A stretch of DNA of 64,000 nucleotides from Sphingobium phenoxybenzoativorans (GCF_001757355.1 NZ_MINO01000013.1:35985-99984); one strand, 5' to 3'. Shown: positions 7,561 through 17,543, numbered from the stretch's first letter. Notes: generated by a model from the letters alone, not told the origin. Numbers and translations: made by a program.

Positions 7561-10049
7561 TGATGGCCGGTGGAACGCCTAATCTCTGGCGTAATCTGCT
7601 TGTGGCCGCTCTTATCTCGATTGCACTCGTTTCGACTGCGTTATGGTTTGGCACTGAATATCGGCGCACAGCGGATACGACCGCTGCCGTCAATCTGTCC
7701 TTCCGGCAGCGGCTGGCGATTGAATCGGTCTTTTCGGAAATGAAGGACGGAGAAACCGGTCAGCGCGGCTATGTCATCACCGGCAATCCCGATTTCCTGC
7801 AGCCCTATAATAAGGCGCTCCGCGAAATGGACGGCACGCTGGCCAACCTCAGCCAATTACTGAAAAACGAGCCGGGAACGGCGCGAGATCTCCAGATATT
7901 GCGCCAATTGATCGACCAGAAATTTGTCGAGATGAAGCGGGTCATCGACGTCAGGCAGCGGCAGGGGCTAAATGCTGCGGCGAGCGTGGTCATGGATGGC
8001 CGCGGCAAGCAGCTTATGGACGCGCTGCGTACGCATGTGTCCAAGATGGTGATGGCAAGGAATGCGGCGCTTGCGCAGGATCTGGAATCGGAAAGCAACC
8101 GGACGGTCCACACCCTTGAAATCATATGGGGTGGCGTGGCGCTTGCCTCATTGGCTGCCTTCATCATCGCCTATATGCTGTGGGCAAGCCGCCGGGACAG
8201 CTATACCGCGCAGCGGCAAGCGATGGATCACCTGACCCGCCAGACCGCGATCTTCAAGAATACGCCAAGCCCGGTGATATTGATCAATCCCAGCGGCAGC
8301 ATGGAAATCCTCAATCCAGCGGCTGAACATCTGTTCGGTTATCCCTCCACGGACCTTTTGCGCAGGGATATCTCCATCATCGCCAATATCGCGCCGGGAG
8401 AGGGGGCCTTTCTGGACCGGCTGGGCGTTACCGGCGATCATATAGCCGAACCCTCCCGCCCGAATGTCGGGGCGCGCAGAAGCGATGGCAGCGTCGTGCC
8501 TGTGGATATCACGTTGGGCGTCATGCCTCTGGAGGATGGCATCCATATCGTCACATCGTTCAGCGATATTTCCGAGCGAGAGAAAATCGAACGGATGAAG
8601 GACCAGTTCCTGTCCACAGTAAGCCATGAACTTCGCACGCCGCTTACGTCCATTGTCGGCTCTTTGGGGCTGCTGCGCGGCGGTGTCGCGGAGGAGCTTG
8701 CGCCAGGCGCGCAGCGATTGGTGGTCATTGCGGAGAGCAATGCGAACCGGCTTATCCGCATCGTGAACGATCTGCTGGATGTTGAGAAACTGCAGTCCGG
8801 CCAGATGACGTTCGATTTCCAGCCGCTTGATCTTCGGACGATCGTGGAGAAGGCGGCGGATGCGATGCGCGGTCTATCGGCCACGCGGAATATTCGCATA
8901 GAGATTGGCGATAACGATGCTCCCGTCATCGTTCGCGGCGATGGCGATCGTCTTATACAGGTTGTTACCAATCTGGTGTCCAATGCCGTAAAATTTTCTC
9001 CGGAAGGGTCCACTGTCTCGGTGCTCTGCGGAACGCAGGGAAGCCATGCAAACATCAGGGTCGCGGATCAGGGACCTGGCATTGAACCCGGTCTCAGGGA
9101 GCGTTTGTTTACCCGCTTCGCTCAGGGGCTGGGCTCCTCGACCTCCGCCACGCAGGGTACGGGCCTTGGCCTGGCGATTTCGCGTGAGATTGTGCGGAAT
9201 CATGGCGGCGACATCTGGCTGGAGGATGCGGCTGGCGGAGGAAGCGTCTTTGCCTTCAACATTCCTCTATGGAATGTTCTGACCGGGCAGGAGGACCTGA
9301 ACGGTGCTCCCCGCCTGCTGGTCTATGCCGATGCGGTTGGCGCAGAAACGATAAGCGCTGGTTTCGCCGAGCGCGCGATCCGCGCGGATGCCGTCAGTTC
9401 ACCGGAGGCTGCGCTGGCGGCGATTGAGGGCCGGTCCTACGTCGCGATGGTCCTGGATTTTCAGTTTGCCGCTGATGACGCATTGCCCCTTTTGGGAGTG
9501 ATACGGTCGCATCCCCGCGCCCGGAATTTGCCGGTCATCGCGATCTCCAGTGAAGATCCGCCGCTGGAGGCGGCGCAGACAGCCTCGCTCGACATTATCG
9601 ACTGGATAGAAAAGCCGATACAATCCGCGCGCCTGAGTGACGCGATCGAGTCCGCCATCAAACGTACCTCCGGGCATATCCCCCTGGTGCTGCATGTGGA
9701 TGATGACAGCGATCTGCTGGAAATCACCGCCAAGGCGCTGAGCGGCCTTGCGCGGATAGCCCAGGCGACCGACGTGGCCTCCGCCCGTGCATTTCTTGCG
9801 GAGCACCGGGTGGACATAGCGATCATAGATTTGGCTCTGCCGGATGGATCGGGTCATGATATATTGGCTGATCTGAACGCGCGGCAGGGGCCTGCGACGC
9901 CCGTCATCATCTATTCCGCACAGGATGGTGGATTGGCGCTGGCGCGGGATGTTGAGGCGGTGCTGACGAAATCCAAACGCTCGTTGCCAAATCTTGTCGA
10001 AACTGTGCTGTCTATCGTGGAGCGTCGGAAGGGAGAGGAGGGCCTATGA
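7557..10049 (+). CDS. CHASE3-PAS hybrid histidine kinase with two receiver domains
   Basis: 830 residues. TM1 (about 11-32) and TM2 (about 188-210) flank a periplasmic CHASE3 sensor (ESVFSEMKDGETGQRGYVIT is its hallmark). Then come a PAS domain (about 225-340), a HisKA domain with His357 in FLSTVSHELRTPLTS, a HATPase domain (VTNLVSNAVKFS, GTGLGLAISREIV), a weakly conserved receiver-like domain (about 583-695) and a second receiver (about 704-825) with VDDDSDLLE and AIIDLALPDGSG. The start GTG at 7557 overlaps the preceding stop and has GGAGG about 10 bp upstream; ATG codons at 7560 and 7563 are alternatives. It probably feeds the NarL-type regulator, the CheY-like protein and the Hpt protein. 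The signal is unknown. Confidence 0.92.
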   Translation: MMMAGGTPNLWRNLLVAALISIALVSTALWFGTEYRRTADTTAAVNLSFRQRLAIESVFSEMKDGETGQRGYVITGNPDFLQPYNKALREMDGTLANLSQLLKNEPGTARDLQILRQLIDQKFVEMKRVIDVRQRQGLNAAASVVMDGRGKQLMDALRTHVSKMVMARNAALAQDLESESNRTVHTLEIIWGGVALASLAAFIIAYMLWASRRDSYTAQRQAMDHLTRQTAIFKNTPSPVILINPSGSMEILNPAAEHLFGYPSTDLLRRDISIIANIAPGEGAFLDRLGVTGDHIAEPSRPNVGARRSDGSVVPVDITLGVMPLEDGIHIVTSFSDISEREKIERMKDQFLSTVSHELRTPLTSIVGSLGLLRGGVAEELAPGAQRLVVIAESNANRLIRIVNDLLDVEKLQSGQMTFDFQPLDLRTIVEKAADAMRGLSATRNIRIEIGDNDAPVIVRGDGDRLIQVVTNLVSNAVKFSPEGSTVSVLCGTQGSHANIRVADQGPGIEPGLRERLFTRFAQGLGSSTSATQGTGLGLAISREIVRNHGGDIWLEDAAGGGSVFAFNIPLWNVLTGQEDLNGAPRLLVYADAVGAETISAGFAERAIRADAVSSPEAALAAIEGRSYVAMVLDFQFAADDALPLLGVIRSHPRARNLPVIAISSEDPPLEAAQTASLDIIDWIEKPIQSARLSDAIESAIKRTSGHIPLVLHVDDDSDLLEITAKALSGLARIAQATDVASARAFLAEHRVDIAIIDLALPDGSGHDILADLNARQGPATPVIIYSAQDGGLALARDVEAVLTKSKRSLPNLVETVLSIVERRKGEEGL

Positions 10050-10429
10050 CTGAACGGCTGAAAATCCTCTATGTGGATGATGAACCGGATATCAGGATCA
10101 TCGTGGAAATGGCGCTGGGGCTGGATGAGGCCATGGACGTCAAACTGGCCGAATCCGGGTATGAGGGGCTTGAACTGCTTGGTCGCGATGGCTGGATTCC
10201 CGACATTGCGCTGATCGACATGATGATGCCCGGCATGTCCGGCATGGATATGCTCGGCGCGATGCGGGCGCGGGAGGATGTTCGCGCCGTACCCGTTGTT
10301 TTCGTGACGGCAAGCGCGCGGCAGGACGACATGAACCGCTATGTCGATGCCGGTGCGATCGGTGTGATAAGCAAGCCCTTTGACCCTATGAGCTTGGCAA
10401 GGACCGTGCGGGAATATTCCGAGCGGTAG
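10046..10429 (+). CDS. CheY-like single-domain response regulator
   Basis: 127 residues, entirely a receiver domain: acidic pair in LYVDDEPDI, phospho-acceptor Asp58 in IALIDMMMPGMSG, Thr in VFVTASA and Lys in VISKPFDPMSL. There is no output domain, so it acts through protein contact or as a phosphate shuttle or sink. Its ATG overlaps the kinase stop codon (ATGA), so it is translationally coupled and almost certainly a partner of the hybrid kinase. Confidence 0.92.
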   Translation: MTERLKILYVDDEPDIRIIVEMALGLDEAMDVKLAESGYEGLELLGRDGWIPDIALIDMMMPGMSGMDMLGAMRAREDVRAVPVVFVTASARQDDMNRYVDAGAIGVISKPFDPMSLARTVREYSER

Positions 10430-10576
10430 CAATTGGGCGCTGCCCGTGCCCGAATGAGCGGGTCGCCGACCGGCTTCATGACCCAAGGAACAATATGGCG
10501 TTTGGAGGCAGTGTCCTATCGACGGGCGCTGCCTTCGTTCGTAAGGGGGAGGGCCAGGGGAGGAGCAGTAAGGATA

Positions 10577-12607
10577 ATGATGAAACCGGCCGATAGTTTG
10601 CCAGCAATTCTCTGCCTGTTTTCAGGCTTTGCCGTTTCTTGCTCCGCAATGGCTCAGGAGCCGGTCGATACAAGCTCGGACATCGTGGTGCTTGGCCAGG
10701 GCCTGCCTCTGCCCCCCGGCACGCCCGCCTATGGGTCAGTGACGATAGATCGTGATCGATTGACCAATTCCGCATCCGGCCGGATTGAAAGCGTGCTGGG
10801 CGATGTTGCGGGCTTCCAGCAGTTTCGCCGTTCGGACAGCCGTTCGGCCAACCCGTCGGCGCAGGGCGCGACCTTGCGCGCCCTTGGAGGCAATGCGTCC
10901 AGCCGTACCCTGGTGATTCTGGACGGTGTTCCGATGGCCGATCCTTTCTTCGGCTATATCCCGTTCAGCGCGTTGGTCCCTGACCGGCTTTCCATGGTGC
11001 GGGTGACGCGCGGTGGTGGTGTCGGCGCATTCGGCGCCGGGGCGGTTGCCGGATCGATCGAGCTGGCGAGCGCCACGCGGGAGGAGCTTCCCACGGTATC
11101 CGGCAGCGCCTTCTACGGCAGCAAGGACGCGACCGAAGTTTCGGCAAGCTTCACGCCCGATGTCGGCAACGGCTTCATCTCGCTGTCGGGCCGGTGGGAC
11201 CGCGGCGATGGCTTCCTGACAACACCGCGCGATCAGCGCGTCGCCGCCACCGCGCCCGCTGCCTATGATGGCTGGTCGGTCGGCCTGCGCGCCGTCGCGC
11301 CACTCGCCCCCGACATGGAGGTTCAGTTTCGAGGTCTAGTTTTTCATGACGACCGTACACTGCGCTTCGCAGGCGCGGACAGCATGAGCCAGGGCCAGGA
11401 TGGCAGCATCCGCTTCGTCGCGCGTGGGCCGTGGAAGGTGGATGCCCTAGCCTATATCCAGGCGCGTAATTTCAGTAACATCGTCATCAGCTCGTCAACT
11501 TTCCGTAAGTCGCTCGACCAGCGCAACACGCCTTCGACGGGTCTGGGCGGCAAGATTGAAATCCGGCCGCCCATCGGGGATGCGCATGTCCTGCGGGTGG
11601 GCGTCGATACGCGCCTGTCGAACGGCGATATGTATGAGGTCGCCTATAACGCCAATCTCGCGGCCAATCCGGTGACGGCGCGTCGCCATGCGGGCGGAAA
11701 GCAGAGCACCACCGGCTTCTTCGTCGAGGATGACTGGACGATCGGCCGCCTGATCCTGACCGGCGGTGCGCGCGCCGACCGATGGACGATCACTGACGGC
11801 TTCTTCGAAACGCGCAACCCGGCCGGAACCGTCACCGGCGATACGCGCTATGCCGACCGCAGCGACTGGCAGTTCAGCGGCCGCGCTGGCGCTCTGCTTC
11901 GGCTGAGCGATGCGGTGGCGCTGCGCGGTGCGGGCTATACCGGCTTCCGGCTGCCGACCCTCAACGAACTCTACCGCCCGTTCACGGTCTTTCCGATCAC
12001 AACGCGGGCGAACGCAGCGCTGGTGCCGGAGAAGTTGAAGGGCGTGGAGGCCGGCGTCGACCTGACGCCGGTGAAGGGTGTGAGCCTTGGCGTCACCGCC
12101 TTCTATAACCGGCTGGACAACGCTATCTCCAACCGGACGATCGACGCTATCACCCGCATCCGCGAGAATGTCGACGCCATCGTCGCCAAGGGCGTGGAGG
12201 TGACGGCGAACGCGCACCTGACGCCAGCATTGTCTCTGTCGGGCTCCTATGCCTACAGCCACAGCACCGTGAAGGCGCCGGGGCAGTTGTTCAACGGCCT
12301 CCGCCCGTCACAGACCCCGCGCCATGCCGCCAGCGCGACTATCGCCTGGCAATCGGAAACAGGACCGTCTCTCTCAACCACGCTACGCTATGTGGCGAAG
12401 CAATATGAGGATGACCTGCAGACCGACATATTGCCGGATGCATTCACGATGGATGCTGTTGTAAAACTGCCGCTCGGTCATGGCATGACCCTGACGGCGC
12501 GGGGAGAGAATCTTTTCGACGCGACTGTCGTGACGCGCAATGTCGGAGGATCAATGGATCTGGGCACGCCGCGCACATTGTGGATTGGTTTTGGATTTTC
12601 TTATTAG
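10577..12607 (+). CDS. TonB-dependent outer-membrane receptor
   Basis: 676 residues from the ATG at 10577, chosen because a signal peptide (LPAILCLFSGFAVSCSAMAQ) begins there and AAGGA lies just upstream; the frame is open further 5' but that part is not protein-like. A TonB-box-like DIVVLGQG sits just after cleavage, followed by a plug domain (GNASSRTLVILDGVPMADPF) and a 22-strand type barrel ending in an aromatic residue (LWIGFGFSY), as needed for outer-membrane insertion. No STN signalling domain is present, so it is a transporter rather than a transducer. The substrate is not evident; acetyl-CoA synthetase follows 20 bp downstream on the same strand. Confidence 0.88.
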   Translation: MMKPADSLPAILCLFSGFAVSCSAMAQEPVDTSSDIVVLGQGLPLPPGTPAYGSVTIDRDRLTNSASGRIESVLGDVAGFQQFRRSDSRSANPSAQGATLRALGGNASSRTLVILDGVPMADPFFGYIPFSALVPDRLSMVRVTRGGGVGAFGAGAVAGSIELASATREELPTVSGSAFYGSKDATEVSASFTPDVGNGFISLSGRWDRGDGFLTTPRDQRVAATAPAAYDGWSVGLRAVAPLAPDMEVQFRGLVFHDDRTLRFAGADSMSQGQDGSIRFVARGPWKVDALAYIQARNFSNIVISSSTFRKSLDQRNTPSTGLGGKIEIRPPIGDAHVLRVGVDTRLSNGDMYEVAYNANLAANPVTARRHAGGKQSTTGFFVEDDWTIGRLILTGGARADRWTITDGFFETRNPAGTVTGDTRYADRSDWQFSGRAGALLRLSDAVALRGAGYTGFRLPTLNELYRPFTVFPITTRANAALVPEKLKGVEAGVDLTPVKGVSLGVTAFYNRLDNAISNRTIDAITRIRENVDAIVAKGVEVTANAHLTPALSLSGSYAYSHSTVKAPGQLFNGLRPSQTPRHAASATIAWQSETGPSLSTTLRYVAKQYEDDLQTDILPDAFTMDAVVKLPLGHGMTLTARGENLFDATVVTRNVGGSMDLGTPRTLWIGFGFSY

Positions 12608-12627
12608 GCCAGGAGTAGCAGCAGCAA

Positions 12628-14571
12628 ATGTCCGAAGATCTTTTTCCAGTGCCCGCAGAATGGTCCTCTGGCACTTCGATGACGAAGGATCGCCGCGCTG
12701 CCGATCATGCCCGTTCGCTTGACGATGGTGAGGGCTATTGGCTGGAGCAGGCGCGCCGTCTCGATTGGGTGACGCCGCCGTCCAGGGCGAATGAGAGCAG
12801 CTTTGCCGAGGGCGATTTCGGCGTCAAATGGTTCGCCGATGGCGTGCTTAACGTGTCCGCCAATTGCATCGACCGGCATCTGGCGACACGCGCTGATGAC
12901 GTTGCGATTATCTGGGAGCCGGATGATCCCAGCGAAACGCCGCGTATCTTCACCTATCGCGAGCTTCATGAAAATGTCTGCCGTTTCGCCAATGTGCTGA
13001 AAGGCGCGGGCGCGAAGAAGGGCGACCGGGTCACCGTCTACATGCCGATGATTCCGGAAGCCGCCTTCGCGCTTCTCGCCTGTGCGCGCATCGGCGCCAT
13101 ACACAGCGTCGTGTTTGGCGGGTTTTCGCCGGAAGCGCTTGCCGGCCGGATTACGGATTGCGATTCCAATATCGTTATCACCGCCGACGAAGGCCGGCGC
13201 GGTGGCAAGAAGGTTCCGCTGAAAACCAATGTCGACGAGGCGCTGAAGCATTGCAATTCGGTGCGGAAGGTGATCGTCGTGAAGGCGACCGGCGGCGCGA
13301 TTGTGATGGAGCCGGGCCGCGACCTATGGCTTGACGAAGAAACCGCAAAGGTTTCTTCTGAATGCCCCGCTGAACCTATGTCCGCCGAGGACCCGCTCTT
13401 TATCCTGTATACGTCCGGTTCGACCGGTAAGCCGAAAGGCGTCCTGCATACGACTGGCGGTTACCTGCTATGGGCTAGCCTGACGCATGAGCTGTGTTTT
13501 GATTACAGGCCGGGCGACGTCTACTGGTGCGCGGCCGACATCGGCTGGGTGACGGGCCATTCCTATATCGTTTACGGTCCGCTCGCGAATGGCGCGACGA
13601 CGTTGATGTATGAAGGGTTGCCGAACTGGCCGACGCCAAGCCGTATCTGGCAAGTCGCCGAACGGCACAAGGCGCATACGGTGTTCACCGCGCCGACCGT
13701 GCTGCGCGCGCTTATGAAAGAGGGCGATGATTTCGTTACCTCGGTGGACCGGTCTTCGATCCGCCTGCTCGGCACGGTGGGCGAACCGATCAACCCCGAA
13801 GCCTGGCGCTGGTATCATAGCGTTGTGGGTGAGGGGCGCTGCCCGATCATCGACACCTGGTGGCAGACCGAGACAGGCGCAGCGATGATCGCGCCGATGC
13901 CCGGCGCGACCGATCTCAAGCCGGGTAGCGCAACATTGCCCATGCCGGGCGTCGAACCACAGATCGTGGACGGCGATGGCAAGATCCTCGATGGCGCCTG
14001 TGAGGGCAACCTCGTCATCGCCCGGTCGTGGCCGGGCCAGATGCGGACGGTCTATGGCGATCATGATCGCTTCTTCCAGACCTATTTTTCGACTTTCCCC
14101 GGCAAATATACGACCGGGGACGGCGCGCGGCGCGATGCTGACGGCTATTACTGGATCACCGGGCGGGTCGATGATGTCATCAACGTGTCCGGCCATCGCA
14201 TGGGCACGGCCGAGGTGGAAAGCGCGCTGGTGCTTCATGAAACTGTCGCGGAGGCCGCTGTGGTCGGCATGCCGCACGACATTAAGGGGCAGGGCATTTA
14301 CGCCTATGTGACGCTGAATGCGAATGAGGAGCCGAGCGAGGAGTTGCGCAAAGCGCTAATCAAATGGGTTCGTACGGAAATTGGCCCAATCGCAACGCCG
14401 GATGTCGTGCAGTTCGCGCCCGGCTTGCCCAAAACCCGTTCCGGCAAGATAATGCGGCGGATATTGCGCAAAATTGCGGAGGGGGAAATCTCTCCGCAAG
14501 CGCTTGGCGACACCTCGACTTTGGCTGATCCGTCGGTTGTCGATAATCTGGTGGCGAACCGCGTAGGTTAG
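12628..14571 (+). CDS. acsA: Acetyl-CoA synthetase
   Basis: 647 residues, the normal length for AMP-forming acetate-CoA ligase. It activates acetate to acetyl-AMP and then acetyl-CoA in the cytoplasm. Diagnostic sequences: the P-loop [11 protein letters not shown] (from about residue 261), [27 protein letters not shown] with the Trp that limits the acyl pocket to acetate, [18 protein letters not shown], and the C-terminal [10 protein letters not shown] with Lys607, which in this family is the reversible acetylation site. It follows a TonB receptor by 20 bp and may share its transcript. A strong GC-rich hairpin lies just downstream. Confidence 0.96.
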   Translation: MSEDLFPVPAEWSSGTSMTKDRRAADHARSLDDGEGYWLEQARRLDWVTPPSRANESSFAEGDFGVKWFADGVLNVSANCIDRHLATRADDVAIIWEPDDPSETPRIFTYRELHENVCRFANVLKGAGAKKGDRVTVYMPMIPEAAFALLACARIGAIHSVVFGGFSPEALAGRITDCDSNIVITADEGRRGGKKVPLKTNVDEALKHCNSVRKVIVVKATGGAIVMEPGRDLWLDEETAKVSSECPAEPMSAEDPLFILYTSGSTGKPKGVLHTTGGYLLWASLTHELCFDYRPGDVYWCAADIGWVTGHSYIVYGPLANGATTLMYEGLPNWPTPSRIWQVAERHKAHTVFTAPTVLRALMKEGDDFVTSVDRSSIRLLGTVGEPINPEAWRWYHSVVGEGRCPIIDTWWQTETGAAMIAPMPGATDLKPGSATLPMPGVEPQIVDGDGKILDGACEGNLVIARSWPGQMRTVYGDHDRFFQTYFSTFPGKYTTGDGARRDADGYYWITGRVDDVINVSGHRMGTAEVESALVLHETVAEAAVVGMPHDIKGQGIYAYVTLNANEEPSEELRKALIKWVRTEIGPIATPDVVQFAPGLPKTRSGKIMRRILRKIAEGEISPQALGDTSTLADPSVVDNLVANRVG

Positions 14572-14585
14572 GACATGAAATGAAG

Positions 14586-14612
14586 GTAGCGGCGCCGATT
14601 GTGCGCCGCTAC
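14586..14612. terminator. GC-rich hairpin between convergent genes, likely bidirectional terminator
   Basis: A perfect 10-bp stem (GTAGCGGCGC at 14586-14595 and its complement at 14603-14612) closes a 7-nt loop. It sits between the stop of acetyl-CoA synthetase and the stop of the convergent RidA-like gene. There is no T-run on either side, so termination would rely on the stem alone. Confidence 0.55.
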
Positions 14613-14654
14613 TCGATGTTCCCTGATGTTCTGGGCGCAACTCTCGCCCGCAGA

Positions 14655-15161
14655 CTATTTCCCTTCGGGAGCCTTTGCAGCGATCGCCTCTATCTCGATG
14701 AGGAAATAGGGACCAGCCAGCCCCGCCACTTGAACTGTGGAGCGGGCGGCGAGGTTGGGGTTTTCGGGCGTCCCGAAAAATTCCTTATAGGCGGCGTTGA
14801 ACCCGGCAAAATCCATCTTGCCGCCCAGTTTCGGGTCCCCGGCGACGAACACGGTCAGCTTCACGATGTCGGACATGGAATAGCCGATTTTCGCCAGCGA
14901 AGCCTTTATCTTGGTGAAGGTGTTGACGGCCTGGGTGTGCGTATCGCCGAACGCCTCAAAACTGTCGGTTTTCCCCTCCTCGATGGGGGAAGCAATCGCG
15001 CCGCTGAGGATCACGATTTCGGAATTGGGTGGAATGGTCACGCCGTCCAGGATGATCGCGGGCGGCGGATTGGTGTGGCGTTCTATGCCCGCGGCTGAGG
15101 CTTGGCCCGCGAACGCCAGTTGGCCGGCCAGTGCCGCTGCAACAATATATGCCTTCTTCAT
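14655..15161 (-). CDS. Exported RidA-family (YjgF/YER057c/UK114) protein
   Basis: 168 residues: a Sec signal peptide (MKKAYIVAAALAGQLAFAGQ, cleaved near ASA-AG) followed by a full RidA domain. RidA enzymes hydrolyse reactive enamines and imines to ketoacids or carbonyls plus ammonia. The key arginine is present as Arg140 in NLAARSTVQV, with the trailing Glu in YFLIEIEAIA. Most RidA proteins are cytosolic; here the signal peptide sends it to the periplasm. It lies 36 bp downstream of a Tat-exported flavin amine oxidase on the same strand, whose product would be an imine. The pairing suggests it finishes that reaction outside the cytoplasm (inference). Confidence 0.88.
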   Translation of the reverse strand: MKKAYIVAAALAGQLAFAGQASAAGIERHTNPPPAIILDGVTIPPNSEIVILSGAIASPIEEGKTDSFEAFGDTHTQAVNTFTKIKASLAKIGYSMSDIVKLTVFVAGDPKLGGKMDFAGFNAAYKEFFGTPENPNLAARSTVQVAGLAGPYFLIEIEAIAAKAPEGK

Positions 15162-15197
15162 CCCAAAAACTCCTTGCCGGGTTTGGGCGGCTCAGCA

Positions 15198-16769
15198 TCA
15201 TGCTGCCGCCGCGGTTCCTTTCACATGGCCAGCGATACCGGCGATGGCGCGGTGAGCCGAAAGAATGGCCCCCTCCTGCCATCCGGTGAGGCGGCTTAGC
15301 CAGTCCGCCGCGAACCAGACCCGTCCGTCCGGTTCGTTAAGCTGCGCGTAGGCGCCCTCAGTGCCGGGCAAATCGGTCTGGCCAACGCAGCCCAACTGAT
15401 ATGGAATCTGCGCCCAGTTGATGTAGATCGGCTTTGTCAGGTCGCCGCCATGGCCGGGGTGGAGAATTTCGACCGAACGGCGAGATTCCGCGAGCTTGCC
15501 GTTCATGTCGAGCTTCCCGAATGGAGTGAGCGAACCGTCATCCTCTCTTTCAAGATTGAATCCGGCAACGATTACGCCCTTGTCAGAGAAAAGCTTCGCG
15601 CTGGGATACCAGACCAGGTCGACCATCTCCTTCAGGAAAGAGATGCCGCCATAGATGTTATTTTCCTTTTCCCAGAAACGCGGCGCTTCCCACGCCACCT
15701 TGTAAAGCGCATTCGCCTTGATCGCAGTGGCGGCGGCGATCGTCTGGCGAGAAAGGCCCTTTACGCTTTTCAGGATCGGCGCGGGCATGGTGCATATGCA
15801 GAAATCGGCGTGCAGCTTCACCGGTTTGCCGCTCTGTGTGCAGGTTACCTCCACACCCCTGGCGGTGTTCCGGATCTCGCTCACCGGGGACTCATAGCGG
15901 ACGATATCGCCCAGCGATGCGGCAAAGGCGTATGGGATGCGGTCCATGCCGCCGACCGGCTGGAACATCGTCGCCTGCCAATCAATATGTTCCTCGTAAA
16001 ATTCCCCTTTGGTCATGTCGGCTTCAAGCAGTTCCGACAAAGGAATAGGCGTGTGGAATTTCTGCTGAACCGGCCCAGCGCCGCGCGCGACCGCATATCC
16101 ACCGCGCTCTGTGCCCTTATATTTCATGTCTGCGTCAAGGTCGCCGAAGCCCTTGACCAAATAGCGCAGCTTCTTCAGCTCCTCCGGCGTCATGAGGTCG
16201 TCCAGCGTGTGCTGATCAATGGCCTTGGCCAGCAACTCCGCAAGATGCCCGCGCGTGTCATGCATCACCCGGCGCTGTTCAACGGGTTTGCCGCCATTCA
16301 TCGCGGCCGACTGCATCAGCGCGGAGCGGGATGTGTTGATCTCGACTTCAAGTTCGACGCCCAGTTCGGAACAATATCCCAGCACATGCTTGTGGATGGA
16401 CGGCAGGCGGGCCGGGCCCATGTTGAAATAATGCCCTTCCTCCCACGAACATTCCTGTTTCGTACCGTCGATGAATTCGACCGTCGTGCCTTTGCGCGCT
16501 GTCCAGTTGCGTCCGCCGGGGCGCTTCGCAGCCTCCAGCACGATAGGTTCGAATCCCGCCTTGCGCAGTTCATAGGCAGCGGTCAGGCCCGCTATTCCGC
16601 CGCCAGCAATGACGACTTTGCGCCCCTTGCCGAAATCGGCGGGCATTGAGGGCAGGGTCGATGCTTCCGCGCGCGGGATCATGCCCAGAGCCTGCATGGC
16701 GGAAAAGGTTGCGGCATAGCCGCCAGCGATGGCGACCTGGTTCAGGAAATCGCGGCGGGTGATGCTCAT
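15198..16769 (-). CDS. Tat-exported flavin monoamine oxidase family protein
   Basis: 523 residues. The N-terminus is a twin-arginine signal (TRRDFLNQVAIAGGYAATF), so the folded FAD enzyme is exported. The dinucleotide-binding motif VVIAGGGIAGLTAAYEL with the acidic residue in PIVLEAAKRPGGRNW follows, and the C-terminal FAD motif reads VWFAADWLSRLTGWQEGAILSA (split here: VWFAADWLSRLT and GWQEGAIL). The family oxidises primary or secondary amines or L-amino acids to imines, releasing hydrogen peroxide and, after hydrolysis, ammonia. The substrate is not determinable. It is the first gene of a pair with the exported RidA-like protein, fitting imine removal in the periplasm. Confidence 0.88.
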   Translation of the reverse strand: MSITRRDFLNQVAIAGGYAATFSAMQALGMIPRAEASTLPSMPADFGKGRKVVIAGGGIAGLTAAYELRKAGFEPIVLEAAKRPGGRNWTARKGTTVEFIDGTKQECSWEEGHYFNMGPARLPSIHKHVLGYCSELGVELEVEINTSRSALMQSAAMNGGKPVEQRRVMHDTRGHLAELLAKAIDQHTLDDLMTPEELKKLRYLVKGFGDLDADMKYKGTERGGYAVARGAGPVQQKFHTPIPLSELLEADMTKGEFYEEHIDWQATMFQPVGGMDRIPYAFAASLGDIVRYESPVSEIRNTARGVEVTCTQSGKPVKLHADFCICTMPAPILKSVKGLSRQTIAAATAIKANALYKVAWEAPRFWEKENNIYGGISFLKEMVDLVWYPSAKLFSDKGVIVAGFNLEREDDGSLTPFGKLDMNGKLAESRRSVEILHPGHGGDLTKPIYINWAQIPYQLGCVGQTDLPGTEGAYAQLNEPDGRVWFAADWLSRLTGWQEGAILSAHRAIAGIAGHVKGTAAAA

Positions 16770-17007
16770 GCGCCCACCCCCCTGAAAAGCTGTTCCGCCT
16801 GCTTGCTGGCGACACCTGTCTGCTTGGATGGAATCATACCCGTTACGCCCCTCGAACCGGTTGATACAGCGAGGCTAGTGCGTGGTTAATGAGCGGTCAA
16901 GCAGCAGCGAGAATGGTGATTTCCTCCTTAAAACATCATGTCCGTAACGGCCGCAACGGCGCAATGAGCGGATCGATTTCGATGCCGGGATTTGTTACGG
17001 CCTGCGG

Positions 17008-17469
17008 GTGGATGATATAGAGCAACTCACCGAGAGACAGCGCGACTGCCTGCGTCTGGTCGTTTCCGGGCATAACTCGAAGGGCATTGCTCGCCTGTTG
17101 GGCATTTCACCGCTCACCGTTGACCAGCATTTGAAAGCAGCGATCAAGACGTTGCGCGTTTCGTCACGGGGTGAGGCCGCGCGAATGCTGGCGGCTTATG
17201 AAAATGCGCATCCCCAGACTTCGGGTAGCCAAGCGGCACCCATTGCCGAACCTCCCCTTTCCCCCATTATGGACCCATCTGCTGGGGGCGAGGGTGGACA
17301 GGAATTACGGCGATCGCCGGTTCCTTTCCTCCCTCCCATAGGGGGAGACCGTCATGACCTGACCATCAACCAGAAAATATTCGCAATACTGCGTGTTGCG
17401 GTGATCTCTGCCGGCTCTGTCGGCGCTCTGGTCGCCGCCGGGTATTGGATCAACTACATGGTTTCTTGA
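17008..17469 (+). CDS. Membrane-tethered LuxR-type HTH regulator
   Basis: 153 residues from a GTG start. Residues about 5-62 form a LuxR/GerE-type HTH (LTERQRDCLRLVVSGHNSKG, then ARLLGISPLTVDQHLKAAI). A Pro/Gly-rich linker follows, and the C-terminus has one transmembrane helix (about 131-150, ILRVAVISAGSVGALVAAGY). There is no receiver or ligand-binding domain. Known single-helix-anchored HTH proteins work as membrane one-component regulators; what this one senses is unknown. It is followed by two small genes on the same strand with gaps of 74 and 48 bp. Domain call is firm. Confidence 0.85.
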   Translation: MDDIEQLTERQRDCLRLVVSGHNSKGIARLLGISPLTVDQHLKAAIKTLRVSSRGEAARMLAAYENAHPQTSGSQAAPIAEPPLSPIMDPSAGGEGGQELRRSPVPFLPPIGGDRHDLTINQKIFAILRVAVISAGSVGALVAAGYWINYMVS

Positions 17470-17543
17470 TCCGAAACCCATCCAGACCACCACATCGTCG
17501 ATCCATTTGACGTGCCGATGCGTCGGCGCGAGGGAGAATTTGC

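Noticed and set aside
10430..10576. Cobalamin or other riboswitch upstream of the TonB receptor
   Set aside because: I found no B12-box-like GCCACTG sequence or convincing conserved stem in the 147-bp leader.
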